DNA from: a bacterium
GTDB taxonomy: Bacteria; Campylobacterota; Campylobacteria; Campylobacterales; Sulfurimonadaceae
Direction of reading: 5' to 3'
Length of the DNA stretch: 64,000 nt
NCBI GenBank assembly: GCA_018825665.1
Contig: JAHJEG010000011.1
Location: forward strand, 51,062 to 115,061
The notes under the pieces were generated by a model. The model saw only the letters and a list, made by a program, of their open reading frames with translations, did no database searches and was not told the DNA's origin. The translations under genes were made by a program, and so were the position numbers. Of the stretch, positions 17,504 through 25,853 are shown one piece after another. Positions within the stretch are counted from its first letter, which is position 1. Each line of letters starts with the position of its first letter.

Positions 17504-18321
17504 GTGAAGGCTTTGATAAAATAAAAGAGATAGGTGCCCAAAAAGTATACGAAAAAACTCATATAGTCAAGCAGCATGTCCAGGCTATTTTGCATGAGAG
17601 TTTTGATCAAATGACCAAGGTCCAGTTTTTGGGTTTTATCTCTATTTTAGAAAGAGATTACAATGTTGATCTTAGTGATCTGCGAAAGAGGGGACTGGAG
17701 TATTTTAAGCAAAACAGCGCTAAGACTGAAGAATCGGAAAGAATCTTTGTAGCAGCACAGAGAAAGAAAAATTATTCCGCATTGTATATGGCTTTGGGCG
17801 TGTTCGTTTTTATACTGGCGGTGTATTACACCCTCTCAAGCGTTGAACCAACTTCAGAAGATGAGAAGCTTATCGATAGCAGTGCCATTGAAAATGCCCA
17901 AAAAAATATCTCCGGCACGATAGAGGATGAAACGGATTCGGTAGATGAAAACTTAACACAGGATGAAAACGCTACGATGGAAGATACGGGCGATACACCT
18001 GCTGCAGCTGCCGTTGCAGAGCCTGAGCCTGCAGAAGTATCCCGCTCTTTGAAGATCATTCCCAAAGCCAAATTATGGATGGGGTATATCGATGCCGATA
18101 CGCATCAGAAATATCAAAAACTCTTCAGTGACGAGCTTGAGATGGACGCAAACAGAAGCTGGCTTTTATTTCTGGGTCACGGAAGCGTAAACATAGAAGT
18201 AAACGGCGAAGCTAAAGAATTCCGCAACAACAATAACATCAGATTTTTGTACAAAGACGGAAATCTGACCCAGATAGATACGGAAAAATTTGAAAGTCTC
18301 AACAGAGGTAATAAATGGTAA
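17500..18321 (+). CDS. RodZ-like single-pass membrane protein
   Basis: A 273-residue protein with an N-terminal helical cytoplasmic region (residues 1-70), one transmembrane helix (YSALYMALGVFVFILAVYYTL, ~92-112), an acidic Ala/Pro/Glu-rich linker (~115-185) and a C-terminal beta-rich periplasmic domain (LWMGYIDADTHQKY..., ~190-270). The layout matches RodZ-type cell-shape proteins, although the helix-turn-helix is weak, so this is a layout-based call. It overlaps the methyltransferase before it and the next gene after it by 4 and 7 nt. Confidence 0.55.
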   Translation: MSEGFDKIKEIGAQKVYEKTHIVKQHVQAILHESFDQMTKVQFLGFISILERDYNVDLSDLRKRGLEYFKQNSAKTEESERIFVAAQRKKNYSALYMALGVFVFILAVYYTLSSVEPTSEDEKLIDSSAIENAQKNISGTIEDETDSVDENLTQDENATMEDTGDTPAAAAVAEPEPAEVSRSLKIIPKAKLWMGYIDADTHQKYQKLFSDELEMDANRSWLLFLGHGSVNIEVNGEAKEFRNNNNIRFLYKDGNLTQIDTEKFESLNRGNKW

Positions 18322-19157
18322 AAAAAGTTTTATTTTTTTTACTGTTATCCTCTTTTGTATTCCTCTTTTCAGACGAAACAGCACAGGAAGATATCCTAAC
18401 ACAAAAAATCAAAACATTTATCGATGCAAATGTGTATGAGCAGAATAAAGCTTATATCGATATCATCTTTTCTCCAAGGAGCGAGTATCTCAACGGGGAG
18501 AGGGTGGATGCGGTAAAAGTGATACAAACCCTAAAAGACAACGGACTTTTGAATCTGTTTTTTAAATATCCGAGCGAACTGACTTTGAATTTTAAAACCA
18601 GTGGAGCGCCTCTGTTCTTTGTAAAACTTTTAGGAGACTCCCTTAGAAACATAGGGTATTACCGATATGTCACAAAAGCCTCCAATCTAGACAGTTCGGA
18701 ATTTACATGGACGATCAGCCTTTTGTCCGAATATGCGACTGACCCCCTGATCCTACAAAAAGAGTTGCAAAAAAGCGGCTGTAATATTGTGGATGTTCAA
18801 AGAAACTCGTCTGCAAACTGGACCTATGTGGTGGACATGACAGACGGGCATTTGAATATACAAAGTCTGCAAAACGGCGAGGAAGTGGAACTGAAACGTT
18901 CTCTTTATGCGCATTGGCTGAATGTGTCCAATATCAAGACTCTGAAGATAAAAAGTTCCAGAAGAAACGACTGGTATCCCTATATAGCCTATTACGACAG
19001 TTCACTGCACCTTTTGCAGGTGATAAAAAAAGAGAATAAAATGGGTCGTATCACTCTGCGTATACCAAAATATGCGAAATATATAAAAATCTCAGATGTA
19101 TATACTCTGAAAAATATTCGGGACGCTTTGGTTTTAAATCCTAGCGGCTCCAGATAA
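18315..19157 (+). CDS. Exported protein of unknown function
   Basis: A 280-residue protein with an N-terminal signal (KKVLFFLLLSSFVFLFS). The middle has two similar alpha/beta segments (SAPLFFVKLLGDSLRNIGYYRY... and WTISLLSEYATDPLILQKELQKSGC), followed by a beta-rich C-terminal domain (IKTLKIKSSRRNDWYPYIAYYDSSLHLLQVI). I do not recognise the family. It overlaps the RodZ-like gene, so an envelope or cell-shape role is the natural guess from context. Confidence 0.6.
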   Translation: MVKKVLFFLLLSSFVFLFSDETAQEDILTQKIKTFIDANVYEQNKAYIDIIFSPRSEYLNGERVDAVKVIQTLKDNGLLNLFFKYPSELTLNFKTSGAPLFFVKLLGDSLRNIGYYRYVTKASNLDSSEFTWTISLLSEYATDPLILQKELQKSGCNIVDVQRNSSANWTYVVDMTDGHLNIQSLQNGEEVELKRSLYAHWLNVSNIKTLKIKSSRRNDWYPYIAYYDSSLHLLQVIKKENKMGRITLRIPKYAKYIKISDVYTLKNIRDALVLNPSGSR

Positions 19158-19187
19158 ATTTATAACCTAATTATAAATATTTTTCGC

Positions 19188-19193
19188 TAAAAT
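19188..19193 (+). promoter_or_regulatory. -10-like box before the aminotransferase gene
   Basis: TAAAAT in TTCGCTAAAATACCGTC, 52 nt before the start codon. Confidence 0.45.
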
Positions 19194-19244
19194 ACCGTCA
19201 ATAATTCAAAGGCTGAAATATGCCCAAAATAATCAGGAAACAAA

Positions 19245-20465
19245 ATGTTTGATGAAATAGAGTTTGACAGAATAAAAAAACTACCTAAGTATGTTTTTGC
19301 TGAAGTGAATGAGCTTAAAATGGCTGAGCGTAGAGCCGGTGCCGATGTAATTGACTTTTCAATGGGTAATCCCGACGGTGACACGCCTGAGCATATTCGA
19401 CAAAAACTTATCGAATCAGCCCAGAAGACCAAAACGCACGGCTATTCTACGTCCAAAGGTATTCCCAAACTCCTTCTGGCAATCTCTGATTGGTATAAAC
19501 GCCGCTATAACTGCGAGCTTGATCCTATGACGGAGTGTGTAGCTACTATGGGTTCAAAAGAGGGATATGCACACCTGGCGTATGCTATCACCAATCCGGG
19601 TGATGTAGCTATCGTTCCTGATCCTACCTATCCTATCCACTCCTATGCTTTTACTTTGGCTGGCGGAAATGTGGTTAAATTTGCTTTGAAATTTGATGAA
19701 GACTATAAAGTTTTAGAAGATGAGTTCTTTACGGATTTGGAGCGTGTTTTTCAAGAGACAACGCCAAAGCCAAAATATGTGGTTGTGAATTTTCCGCACA
19801 ATCCATCGACTGCAACTGTTACTCCTGAGTTTTATGAGCGTATTGTCGCCATGGCAAAGAGAGACAGATTTTACATCATCAGTGATATCGCCTACGGTGA
19901 CATCACTTTTGGCGATTATGTGACCCCTTCGATAATGAGCGTACCGGGTGCCAAAGATGTTGCGGTTGAGAGTTTTACCCTTTCTAAGAGCTACAATATG
20001 GCGGGTTGGCGTGTAGGTTTCTTTGTAGGAAACAAAAAACTTATCGGCGCTCTTCAAAAAATAAAATCATGGCTTGACTATGGTATGTTTACACCGATTC
20101 AGGTTGCGGCTACCGTTGCGCTAAACGGGGACCAGCAGTGTGTACGAGATATTACAGACAAGTATGACCACCGTCAGGATGTGCTGGTGGATGCATTTAC
20201 AAGAGCCGGATGGCCGCTTAGAAAAAATCAGGCAAGTATGTTCGTGTGGGCAAAGATACCTGATTGTGCTCTGCATTTGGGTTCATTGGAATTTTCAAAA
20301 AAACTTTTAAAAGAGGCTCAGGTCGCAGTAGCTCCGGGAATCGGTTTTGGTGAAAGCGGTGACGAGTATGTGCGTATAGCGCTCATCGAAAACGACAACC
20401 GTATCCGTCAGGCTGCAAGAAATATCAAAGATTTTTTAAAGCAGTTTGAAGACGAAAAGAAATAG
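19245..20465 (+). CDS. Class I/II PLP-dependent aminotransferase (AlaC / aspartate type)
   Basis: 406 residues, fold type I. Marks: DFSMGNPDGDTP (~38), GYSTSKGIPKLL (~65), DPTYPIHSYAFTLAGGNVV (~125), NFPHNPSTATV (~183), the substrate Asp/Tyr in ISDIAYGDITF (~210), the PLP lysine in TLSKSYNMAGWRVGF (~247) and the C-terminal arginine region EYVRIALIEN. It is immediately upstream of homoserine dehydrogenase, so use in the aspartate family or in alanine synthesis is likely. LL-diaminopimelate aminotransferase is a common label for this group, and I cannot separate it by eye. Confidence 0.88.
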   Translation: MFDEIEFDRIKKLPKYVFAEVNELKMAERRAGADVIDFSMGNPDGDTPEHIRQKLIESAQKTKTHGYSTSKGIPKLLLAISDWYKRRYNCELDPMTECVATMGSKEGYAHLAYAITNPGDVAIVPDPTYPIHSYAFTLAGGNVVKFALKFDEDYKVLEDEFFTDLERVFQETTPKPKYVVVNFPHNPSTATVTPEFYERIVAMAKRDRFYIISDIAYGDITFGDYVTPSIMSVPGAKDVAVESFTLSKSYNMAGWRVGFFVGNKKLIGALQKIKSWLDYGMFTPIQVAATVALNGDQQCVRDITDKYDHRQDVLVDAFTRAGWPLRKNQASMFVWAKIPDCALHLGSLEFSKKLLKEAQVAVAPGIGFGESGDEYVRIALIENDNRIRQAARNIKDFLKQFEDEKK

Positions 20466-20519
20466 TGAAAAAAATACATTTTTGGATATTTCAAAAATGT
20501 ATGAGATAAAAGGACAGAG

Positions 20520-21779
20520 ATGCTAAAAGTAGGAATCATAGGCGTTGGAACAGTTGGAACAAGTGTAGTAAATATTTTAAAAGATAACGCTGATATAATT
20601 TCTGCCCGTGCCGGCATAGATATTGTGGTTAAGAGCGGAGTTGTGAAGAACCTTTCCAAAGAGAGAGGTCTTGATATTACTCTGACGGATAATGTCGATG
20701 ATATTTTAAATGATGATGAAATAGATGTTGTTGTTGAGCTTATGGGCGGAGTTGAAGATGCCTTTGAGATAGTAAAAAAAGCACTTCGTTCGGGCAAGGC
20801 TGTTGTCACTGCAAACAAAGCACTTTTGGCATACCATCGTTATGAGCTTGAAGAGATAGCTCAGGATATCGCATTTGAGTATGAGGCAAGCGTAGCCGGC
20901 GGTATCCCTATCATCAATGCACTTCGCGACGGACTTTCGGCAAATCATATACAGTCCATCATGGGTATCATGAACGGTACATGTAACTATATGATGACAA
21001 AAATGGCAAATGACGGCGTAGCCTACGATGCGATTCTAAAGGAGGCTCAGGAGCTCGGTTATGCAGAAGCTGATCCTACTTTTGACGTTGGCGGATTTGA
21101 CGCTGCACATAAACTTCTTATCCTTGCGAGTATTGCTTACGGAATCGATGCCAAACCTGAAGATATTTTAATTGAAGGGATTGATAAGGTAACTCAGGAT
21201 GATATCTCTTTTGCCAAAGAGTTCGGCTATGCCATCAAACTTTTGGGAATAGCAAAAAAAGACGCCGATGAGGTTGAGCTTCGTGTGCATGCCTGTTTGA
21301 TTAAAAAAGATCAGATGATAGCAAAAATCGACGGAGTTATGAACGGCATATCCGTAGTGGGCGACAAGGTGGGAGAAACTCTTTACTACGGCCCGGGTGC
21401 AGGAGGAGATGCGACTGCTTCTGCTGTTGTAGCCAATATCATAGATATTGCAAGAAGCGGCAAAAGCAGACCGATGCTCGGTTTCGACAAACCTATGGAG
21501 GGTGAGCTGAAACTAAAGCCTATCGATGAGATAAGCTCCAAATACTATCTTCGTATCAACGTATCAGACAGAACGGGTGTTCTGGCAAAAATCTCCAAGA
21601 TCTTTGAAGATAACAATATCTCTATTGAGACCATGCTTCAAAGACCTGCTTCACAGGAGAGTGCAAACCTGCTGATCTCCACGCATACAGCGCTTGAAAA
21701 AGATATACAGAATATGATCAAAAAAATTGCCGCACTAGATTTTGTAAACTCTACCCCGGTTATGATCAGGATAGTATAA
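20520..21779 (+). CDS. hom: Homoserine dehydrogenase
   Basis: NAD(P)-dependent reduction of aspartate semialdehyde to homoserine, leading to threonine and methionine. 419 residues. Marks: GIIGVGTVGTSVV (nucleotide binding, 5-17), VVTANKALLA (~98), the active-site region AGGIPIINALRDGL...GIMNGTCNYM (~130-160), EAQELGYAEADPTFDVGGFDAAHKL (~178-202). The C-terminal ~75 residues are an ACT domain (RINVSDRTGVLAKISKIFEDNNISIETMLQ), which suggests threonine feedback control. Confidence 0.96.
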   Translation: MLKVGIIGVGTVGTSVVNILKDNADIISARAGIDIVVKSGVVKNLSKERGLDITLTDNVDDILNDDEIDVVVELMGGVEDAFEIVKKALRSGKAVVTANKALLAYHRYELEEIAQDIAFEYEASVAGGIPIINALRDGLSANHIQSIMGIMNGTCNYMMTKMANDGVAYDAILKEAQELGYAEADPTFDVGGFDAAHKLLILASIAYGIDAKPEDILIEGIDKVTQDDISFAKEFGYAIKLLGIAKKDADEVELRVHACLIKKDQMIAKIDGVMNGISVVGDKVGETLYYGPGAGGDATASAVVANIIDIARSGKSRPMLGFDKPMEGELKLKPIDEISSKYYLRINVSDRTGVLAKISKIFEDNNISIETMLQRPASQESANLLISTHTALEKDIQNMIKKIAALDFVNSTPVMIRIV

Positions 21780-21789
21780 GCGGCAAATC

Positions 21790-22524
21790 TTGAAAATCTT
21801 CATTACGGGTGCGAGCAGTGGGATAGGCGAAGAGTTGGCCCGCAGCTACGCCGTAAAAGAGAACGAACTGATTCTTCTCGCCCGAAGGGAAGAAAAACTA
21901 AAAACCTTACAATCCGAACTGCTTCCACATGCCAAGAGTGTAGAGATCATTGTCGCAGATCTTACGCTCTTTGACGAACTTCAGGAAAAGATTAAAAAGA
22001 TAGGGGCTGTGGATATTGCGGTTTTAAATGCCGGAATATCTCTAGGGCATTCATCCGAGATTACCCCTTTTGATGATTTTAAAAAGCTCTATGAGGTAAA
22101 CCTGTTTTCAAACCATGCGATTTTGGAAATTTTACTGCCGCATTTTAAAGAGCAAAGAAGCGGAAAGATAGTTTTTATATCCTCTTTGGCCTCGTTGATA
22201 TCTATGCCGAGTTCAAAGGCTTACAGCTCATCCAAAAGAGCTTTGAACGCATATGCGGAGGCTATACGCTATAAATATAAACCTCACGGCGTAGATGTTA
22301 TAAATATACTTCCGGGCTTTATCAAAAGCGAACTCACCTATAAAAACAGTTTCCACATGCCATTTCTTTTAAGCACAAAAGAGGGCGTGGCGCTTATAAA
22401 AAAGGCTATTGATACAAACAAAAAGTTTTATCCTTTTCCCCTTAGGTTTTATTTAATCATTTTGTTTTTCAACTCACTTCCGCAATTCTTAAGAGATAAA
22501 ATTGTAAACTCCCTCAATAATTAA
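21790..22524 (+). CDS. Short-chain dehydrogenase/reductase
   Basis: 244 residues with the classical SDR set: TGASSGIGEELA (cofactor loop, ~6), NAGIS (~80), active-site Ser in FISSLASL (~135) and YSSSKRALNAYAEA (Tyr and Lys, ~148-152). TTG at 21790 starts the protein as MKIFITGASSGIG. The substrate is not deducible. Two exact copies of the 10-bp repeat occur in it, at 21924 (read as PHA) and 22352 (read as HMP). Confidence 0.9.
   Translation: MKIFITGASSGIGEELARSYAVKENELILLARREEKLKTLQSELLPHAKSVEIIVADLTLFDELQEKIKKIGAVDIAVLNAGISLGHSSEITPFDDFKKLYEVNLFSNHAILEILLPHFKEQRSGKIVFISSLASLISMPSSKAYSSSKRALNAYAEAIRYKYKPHGVDVINILPGFIKSELTYKNSFHMPFLLSTKEGVALIKKAIDTNKKFYPFPLRFYLIILFFNSLPQFLRDKIVNSLNN
21924..21933 (+). 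repeat. 10-bp repeat (SDR, first copy)
   Basis: Exact with TT flank; read as PHA. Confidence 0.85.
22352..22361 (+). repeat. 10-bp repeat (SDR, second copy)
   Basis: Exact with TT flank; read in another frame as FHMP. Confidence 0.85.
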
Positions 22525-22542
22525 AATTGGGACTTTTTTACT

Positions 22543-24606
22543 ATGGAAAATGTTGAAACAATAGATAGTGTATGTACCTACTGCGGTGTTGGCTGTGATA
22601 TAGCTGCAAATGTAAAAGATAATAAGATTCAGAATATTTTTGCTCATCCGGATGGTGTTGTTTCACAGGGGAAGCTTTGTATCAAGGGCAAATACGGATT
22701 TGATTTTGTGGATTCAAGCGAGAGACTGCGTATTCCAAGAATCAAAAAAAGTTTTTTGCAAAAAAATCCTGAGATTAGAGATGAGATAGCCTCGACACTT
22801 AGCGAGCTTGATGGAGTATGGTATGAGACCACGCTTGATGGAGCTACCACGGCCGCTTCCATGAAACTCAAAGAGGTTCAGGCAAAGTACGGAAGAAAAA
22901 GTGTTTGTTCTATAGGCGGAGCGAGAACTTCATGTGAGAGTTCCTACCTTTTTCAAAAATTCACACGCCATACCTTAAACTCTCCGCATGTGGATAACTG
23001 TGCGAGGGTTTGTCATTCTCCTTCTCTAAAAGGGATGCGTACGACTATAGGCGAGGGCGCTGCTACGAACCCTTACAATGATATATATAATTGCGAGTTT
23101 ATGGTTGTAATAGGTTCAAATACGACTGAAGCACACCCGATTATCTCCAACAGAATTCTTGACGTGGCAAGGGAGCATGACAATCTTGCAGTATTTGATG
23201 TAAGAGAGATAAAACTTCACAGATTTTCAAAATATAAGGCTATCATCCCTCATGAGGCAAACCTTCTGGTTTTAAATATGCTGGCGTATACGATTATCGA
23301 TGAAGAACTTTATTCTGAAGAATTTATAGCAGACAGAACAAAAGGTTTTGCAGAGTTTAAAGAAAAAATCCTCAATGACCCTTATGCGAATCCCAAATAT
23401 TTTGAAAATATAGAGGGGTATGAGCATCTCTCCAAAATGATTCCAAAAGTAGCGCGCGAATATGCTCTTAAAAAATCTATGATATTTTGGGGACTGGGAA
23501 TCACCGAGCATATAGACGGTTCTTACGCTGTAATGGCTATAACACACTTGGCACTTATGACAGGGAATGTGGGAAAAGAGGGGGCAGGACTTATGCCGCT
23601 TCGCGGTCAGAACAATGTGCAGGGAACATGTGATATGGGTATGCTTCCGTATTACGACCCTGATTACCAAGAACCAAAAGAGGTTGGTCTTATGACTCCT
23701 CAGCTGGTAGACGAGATGCTTGAGGGACGCGTAAAAGCGGTGCTTAATATCGGTGAGGACCTGAGCCATATTCATCCAAACCTAAACAAGATAGACAAGG
23801 CCTTTGATAACCTGGAGATGATTTTTGTGCAGGAACTGTTTATGACGGATATCGCCAATCGTGCAGATATAGTCGTAGGTGTTAAATCTGCCTATGAAAA
23901 AACAGGCGTGTACGTTAATGCCATGAGAAGACTGCATCTTTCTCAGCCTCTTGTCAAATCCGATCTTCCTGATGACTGGGAAGTCTTACAGATACTTGAT
24001 AATAAAATGGGCGGAACCGCAAACTATAAAAACTCCAACGATGTCTGGGACGAGGTAAGAGAGGTTGCCTATCGCCGTTTTAGCGGGGCTTCGTATATCC
24101 GTCTTGAGAGACACAGAAAAAGAGGTCTTCAGTGGCCTGTGCATACGGAAGATACACCTATCCTTCATCAGCTTGATTTTAGAACGGATGACGGTTTGGG
24201 TGAGTTTCATTACCATCAGTATAAACTTCGCGGAATGATAGAAGAGATCCTCAACAAATCGCTTACGGGGTACCATCTGACAACGGGCAGAACCCTTGCC
24301 CATTACAACAATGCAGCACAGACAAAGCAGAGCGAGAAACTAAACAGCCGTTATGATGAAGATGTTCTTTTGGTCTATGAAGGGGATGCAGCTGATTTCA
24401 CAAGCGCTCAGGTTATCCTAAAAACAGAGTTCGGACAAACAAATCCGCTCACTATCAAACTCACGGACAAGGTCCAGCCAAAAACCTTGTTTTCAACCTT
24501 TCATCATGCAAAATCAAAGATAAACAATATTTTTGGCGACAAGAGCGACGAGCTGATTTTAACGGCCGCGTTCAAGTCTATAAAAGTAGAAGTAATCAAC
24601 TGCTAG
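22543..24606 (+). CDS. fdhA: Molybdopterin oxidoreductase, formate dehydrogenase alpha type (Cys form)
   Basis: 687 residues without a Tat signal, so cytoplasmic. The N-terminus has the 4Fe-4S site CTYCGVGC...C (residues 11-18 onward) and LCIKGKYGFDFV. The catalytic segment is DNCARVCHSPSLKG (~150-163), in which the Mo ligand is Cys instead of Sec and the next His is conserved. GSNTTEAHPI, WGLGITEH and PLRGQNNVQGTCDMG mark the FDH-type domains; the C-terminal domain has HLTTGRTLAHYNN. No electron-carrier subunit is beside it; yraN follows after 1 nt. FDH is the best call from the KGKYG and RVCH segments, and an assimilatory nitrate reductase is less likely. Confidence 0.8.
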   Translation: MENVETIDSVCTYCGVGCDIAANVKDNKIQNIFAHPDGVVSQGKLCIKGKYGFDFVDSSERLRIPRIKKSFLQKNPEIRDEIASTLSELDGVWYETTLDGATTAASMKLKEVQAKYGRKSVCSIGGARTSCESSYLFQKFTRHTLNSPHVDNCARVCHSPSLKGMRTTIGEGAATNPYNDIYNCEFMVVIGSNTTEAHPIISNRILDVAREHDNLAVFDVREIKLHRFSKYKAIIPHEANLLVLNMLAYTIIDEELYSEEFIADRTKGFAEFKEKILNDPYANPKYFENIEGYEHLSKMIPKVAREYALKKSMIFWGLGITEHIDGSYAVMAITHLALMTGNVGKEGAGLMPLRGQNNVQGTCDMGMLPYYDPDYQEPKEVGLMTPQLVDEMLEGRVKAVLNIGEDLSHIHPNLNKIDKAFDNLEMIFVQELFMTDIANRADIVVGVKSAYEKTGVYVNAMRRLHLSQPLVKSDLPDDWEVLQILDNKMGGTANYKNSNDVWDEVREVAYRRFSGASYIRLERHRKRGLQWPVHTEDTPILHQLDFRTDDGLGEFHYHQYKLRGMIEEILNKSLTGYHLTTGRTLAHYNNAAQTKQSEKLNSRYDEDVLLVYEGDAADFTSAQVILKTEFGQTNPLTIKLTDKVQPKTLFSTFHHAKSKINNIFGDKSDELILTAAFKSIKVEVINC

Positions 24607-24607
24607 C

Positions 24608-24937
24608 ATGAGCAGAGCAAAGGGGAATCTGGCTGAGGACTTGGCATGTGGATTTCTTCTTGAAAACGGCTTTGCAATCGTGGAGAGGAATTTTTACAGC
24701 AGATTCGGCGAGATAGACATTATTGCGGTAAAAGAGGAAGTGCTTCACTTTATAGAGGTGAAAAGCGCACTTGATTATGAGAGTGCCATCGGGAACATAG
24801 GTCCCAAAAAACTCTCCCGTCTTATAAAAACGGGATACGTCTATCTTAAAAAAAATGCACTGAATCCGGATTATATGTACGATGCGCTTATCGTCACACC
24901 CAAAGAGATCCGGCATGTGCAAAACATCACAATATAG
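24608..24937 (+). CDS. yraN: YraN / UPF0102 family endonuclease-like protein
   Basis: 109 residues, matching the UPF0102 family with its restriction-endonuclease-like core: G..AE..A..fL...G..i.erNf......EIDIIA (ENGFAIVERNFYSRFGEIDIIAVKEE) and the VEVK-like FIEVKSA. The family is often found beside rRNA methylase rsmI; here it follows the formate dehydrogenase-like gene. LACG at ~13 is written with the exact 10-bp repeat (24643-24652). It ends 2 nt before the convergent DUF3108 gene. Confidence 0.9.
   Translation: MSRAKGNLAEDLACGFLLENGFAIVERNFYSRFGEIDIIAVKEEVLHFIEVKSALDYESAIGNIGPKKLSRLIKTGYVYLKKNALNPDYMYDALIVTPKEIRHVQNITI
24643..24652 (-). repeat. 10-bp repeat (yraN)
   Basis: Exact; read as LACG. 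Confidence 0.85.
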
Positions 24938-24939
24938 TT

Positions 24940-25698
24940 CTAGTTTACTCTTGTGACCTTTGCATCACCGAAAAACATTATCCCATCTACCCTTGTTTCA
25001 TAGAGAATATTGTTTTTGTCCAGAGTAAAGGTCGCATCATCGGAACCGCCCTGAATATAATCTTTTTTTACCATTACGCTAAATATGGATTTGTTGTCTT
25101 TCGTATCTAGTTTTTTGACCATGATACCCTCTTGCGTATCTTCACTTCCAAGGGCATAAATAAGTTTGACATCACCTTTGTGCATAGAGAGCAGACCATG
25201 TCTTTTGTTGAAAAACACACTGACCATATCGTCTTTGAACAGAGAGTCCAAAATATCTTTTTTATTTGTTTCTACATCCCTGTATGTCTTGTCAAAGCCC
25301 ATGGATATGATGTTGAATTTTGAAAACTCTTTTTTCTCTTTTTTGTATTCATGTACGATTGTCTGCTTGTTCGCATAATCAAAGATGTACGTTTTCGTTT
25401 TGTTGAAATCCTTCCCGATCTCCGTGTTTATATATTTGCTCGGAATCAAAATTCCATTCTCAACCCTGCCTATACTTGTAAAAGTATAACTTTTATGATT
25501 TGTGAGTTTCCCCACAATCCCATCACCTGCTCCCGAAATTGTTATTTTGTAGTTTTTGCCGTCATTATCGTAGAGCAGTTTTGCGTTGGCTATCTTGCCA
25601 AATACCGAAAACTCACCCACATAATCCACCTTCACGGTATGCGCATGAAGACCTAAAGACAGGCTTATAGAGAAGAATAGTAAAAGTATAAATTTCAT
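24940..25698 (-). CDS. Exported DUF3108 family protein
   Basis: 252 residues with a signal peptide (MKFILLLFFSISLSLGLHA). The mature part is beta-rich and matches the DUF3108 outline: YVGEFSVFGKIANAKLLYDNDGKNYKI, a middle segment with D.LS.F (DILDSLF...MVSVFF) and a C-terminal TFTLDKNNILYETRVDGIMFFGDAKV. Members are thought to be periplasmic, with unknown function. It faces yraN and is divergent from the aldehyde dehydrogenase gene. Confidence 0.75.
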   Translation of the reverse strand: MKFILLLFFSISLSLGLHAHTVKVDYVGEFSVFGKIANAKLLYDNDGKNYKITISGAGDGIVGKLTNHKSYTFTSIGRVENGILIPSKYINTEIGKDFNKTKTYIFDYANKQTIVHEYKKEKKEFSKFNIISMGFDKTYRDVETNKKDILDSLFKDDMVSVFFNKRHGLLSMHKGDVKLIYALGSEDTQEGIMVKKLDTKDNKSIFSVMVKKDYIQGGSDDATFTLDKNNILYETRVDGIMFFGDAKVTRVN

Positions 25699-25802
25699 TG
25701 AAAACCCCTTTTTATGTTATTTACACATTTATTTTATCTCTAAATAATGTAGATTTAATGTGAATGTATTTGTAATATGAAGCAGCATTATTTTAGAAAT
25801 GA

Positions 25803-25808
25803 TATAAT
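25803..25808 (+). promoter_or_regulatory. -10 box before the aldehyde dehydrogenase gene
   Basis: TATAAT in AAATGATATAATTTTTAAC, 46 nt before the ATG, with GGCGGAGAA as ribosome site. Confidence 0.65.
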
Positions 25809-25853
25809 TTTTAACTTTTAAATAAACAAAATAACATAGGCGGAGAATTTCAA

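Noticed and set aside
23272..23775. Open frame of 167 codons antisense to the formate dehydrogenase-like gene
   Set aside because: No family features and fully contained in a conserved gene.
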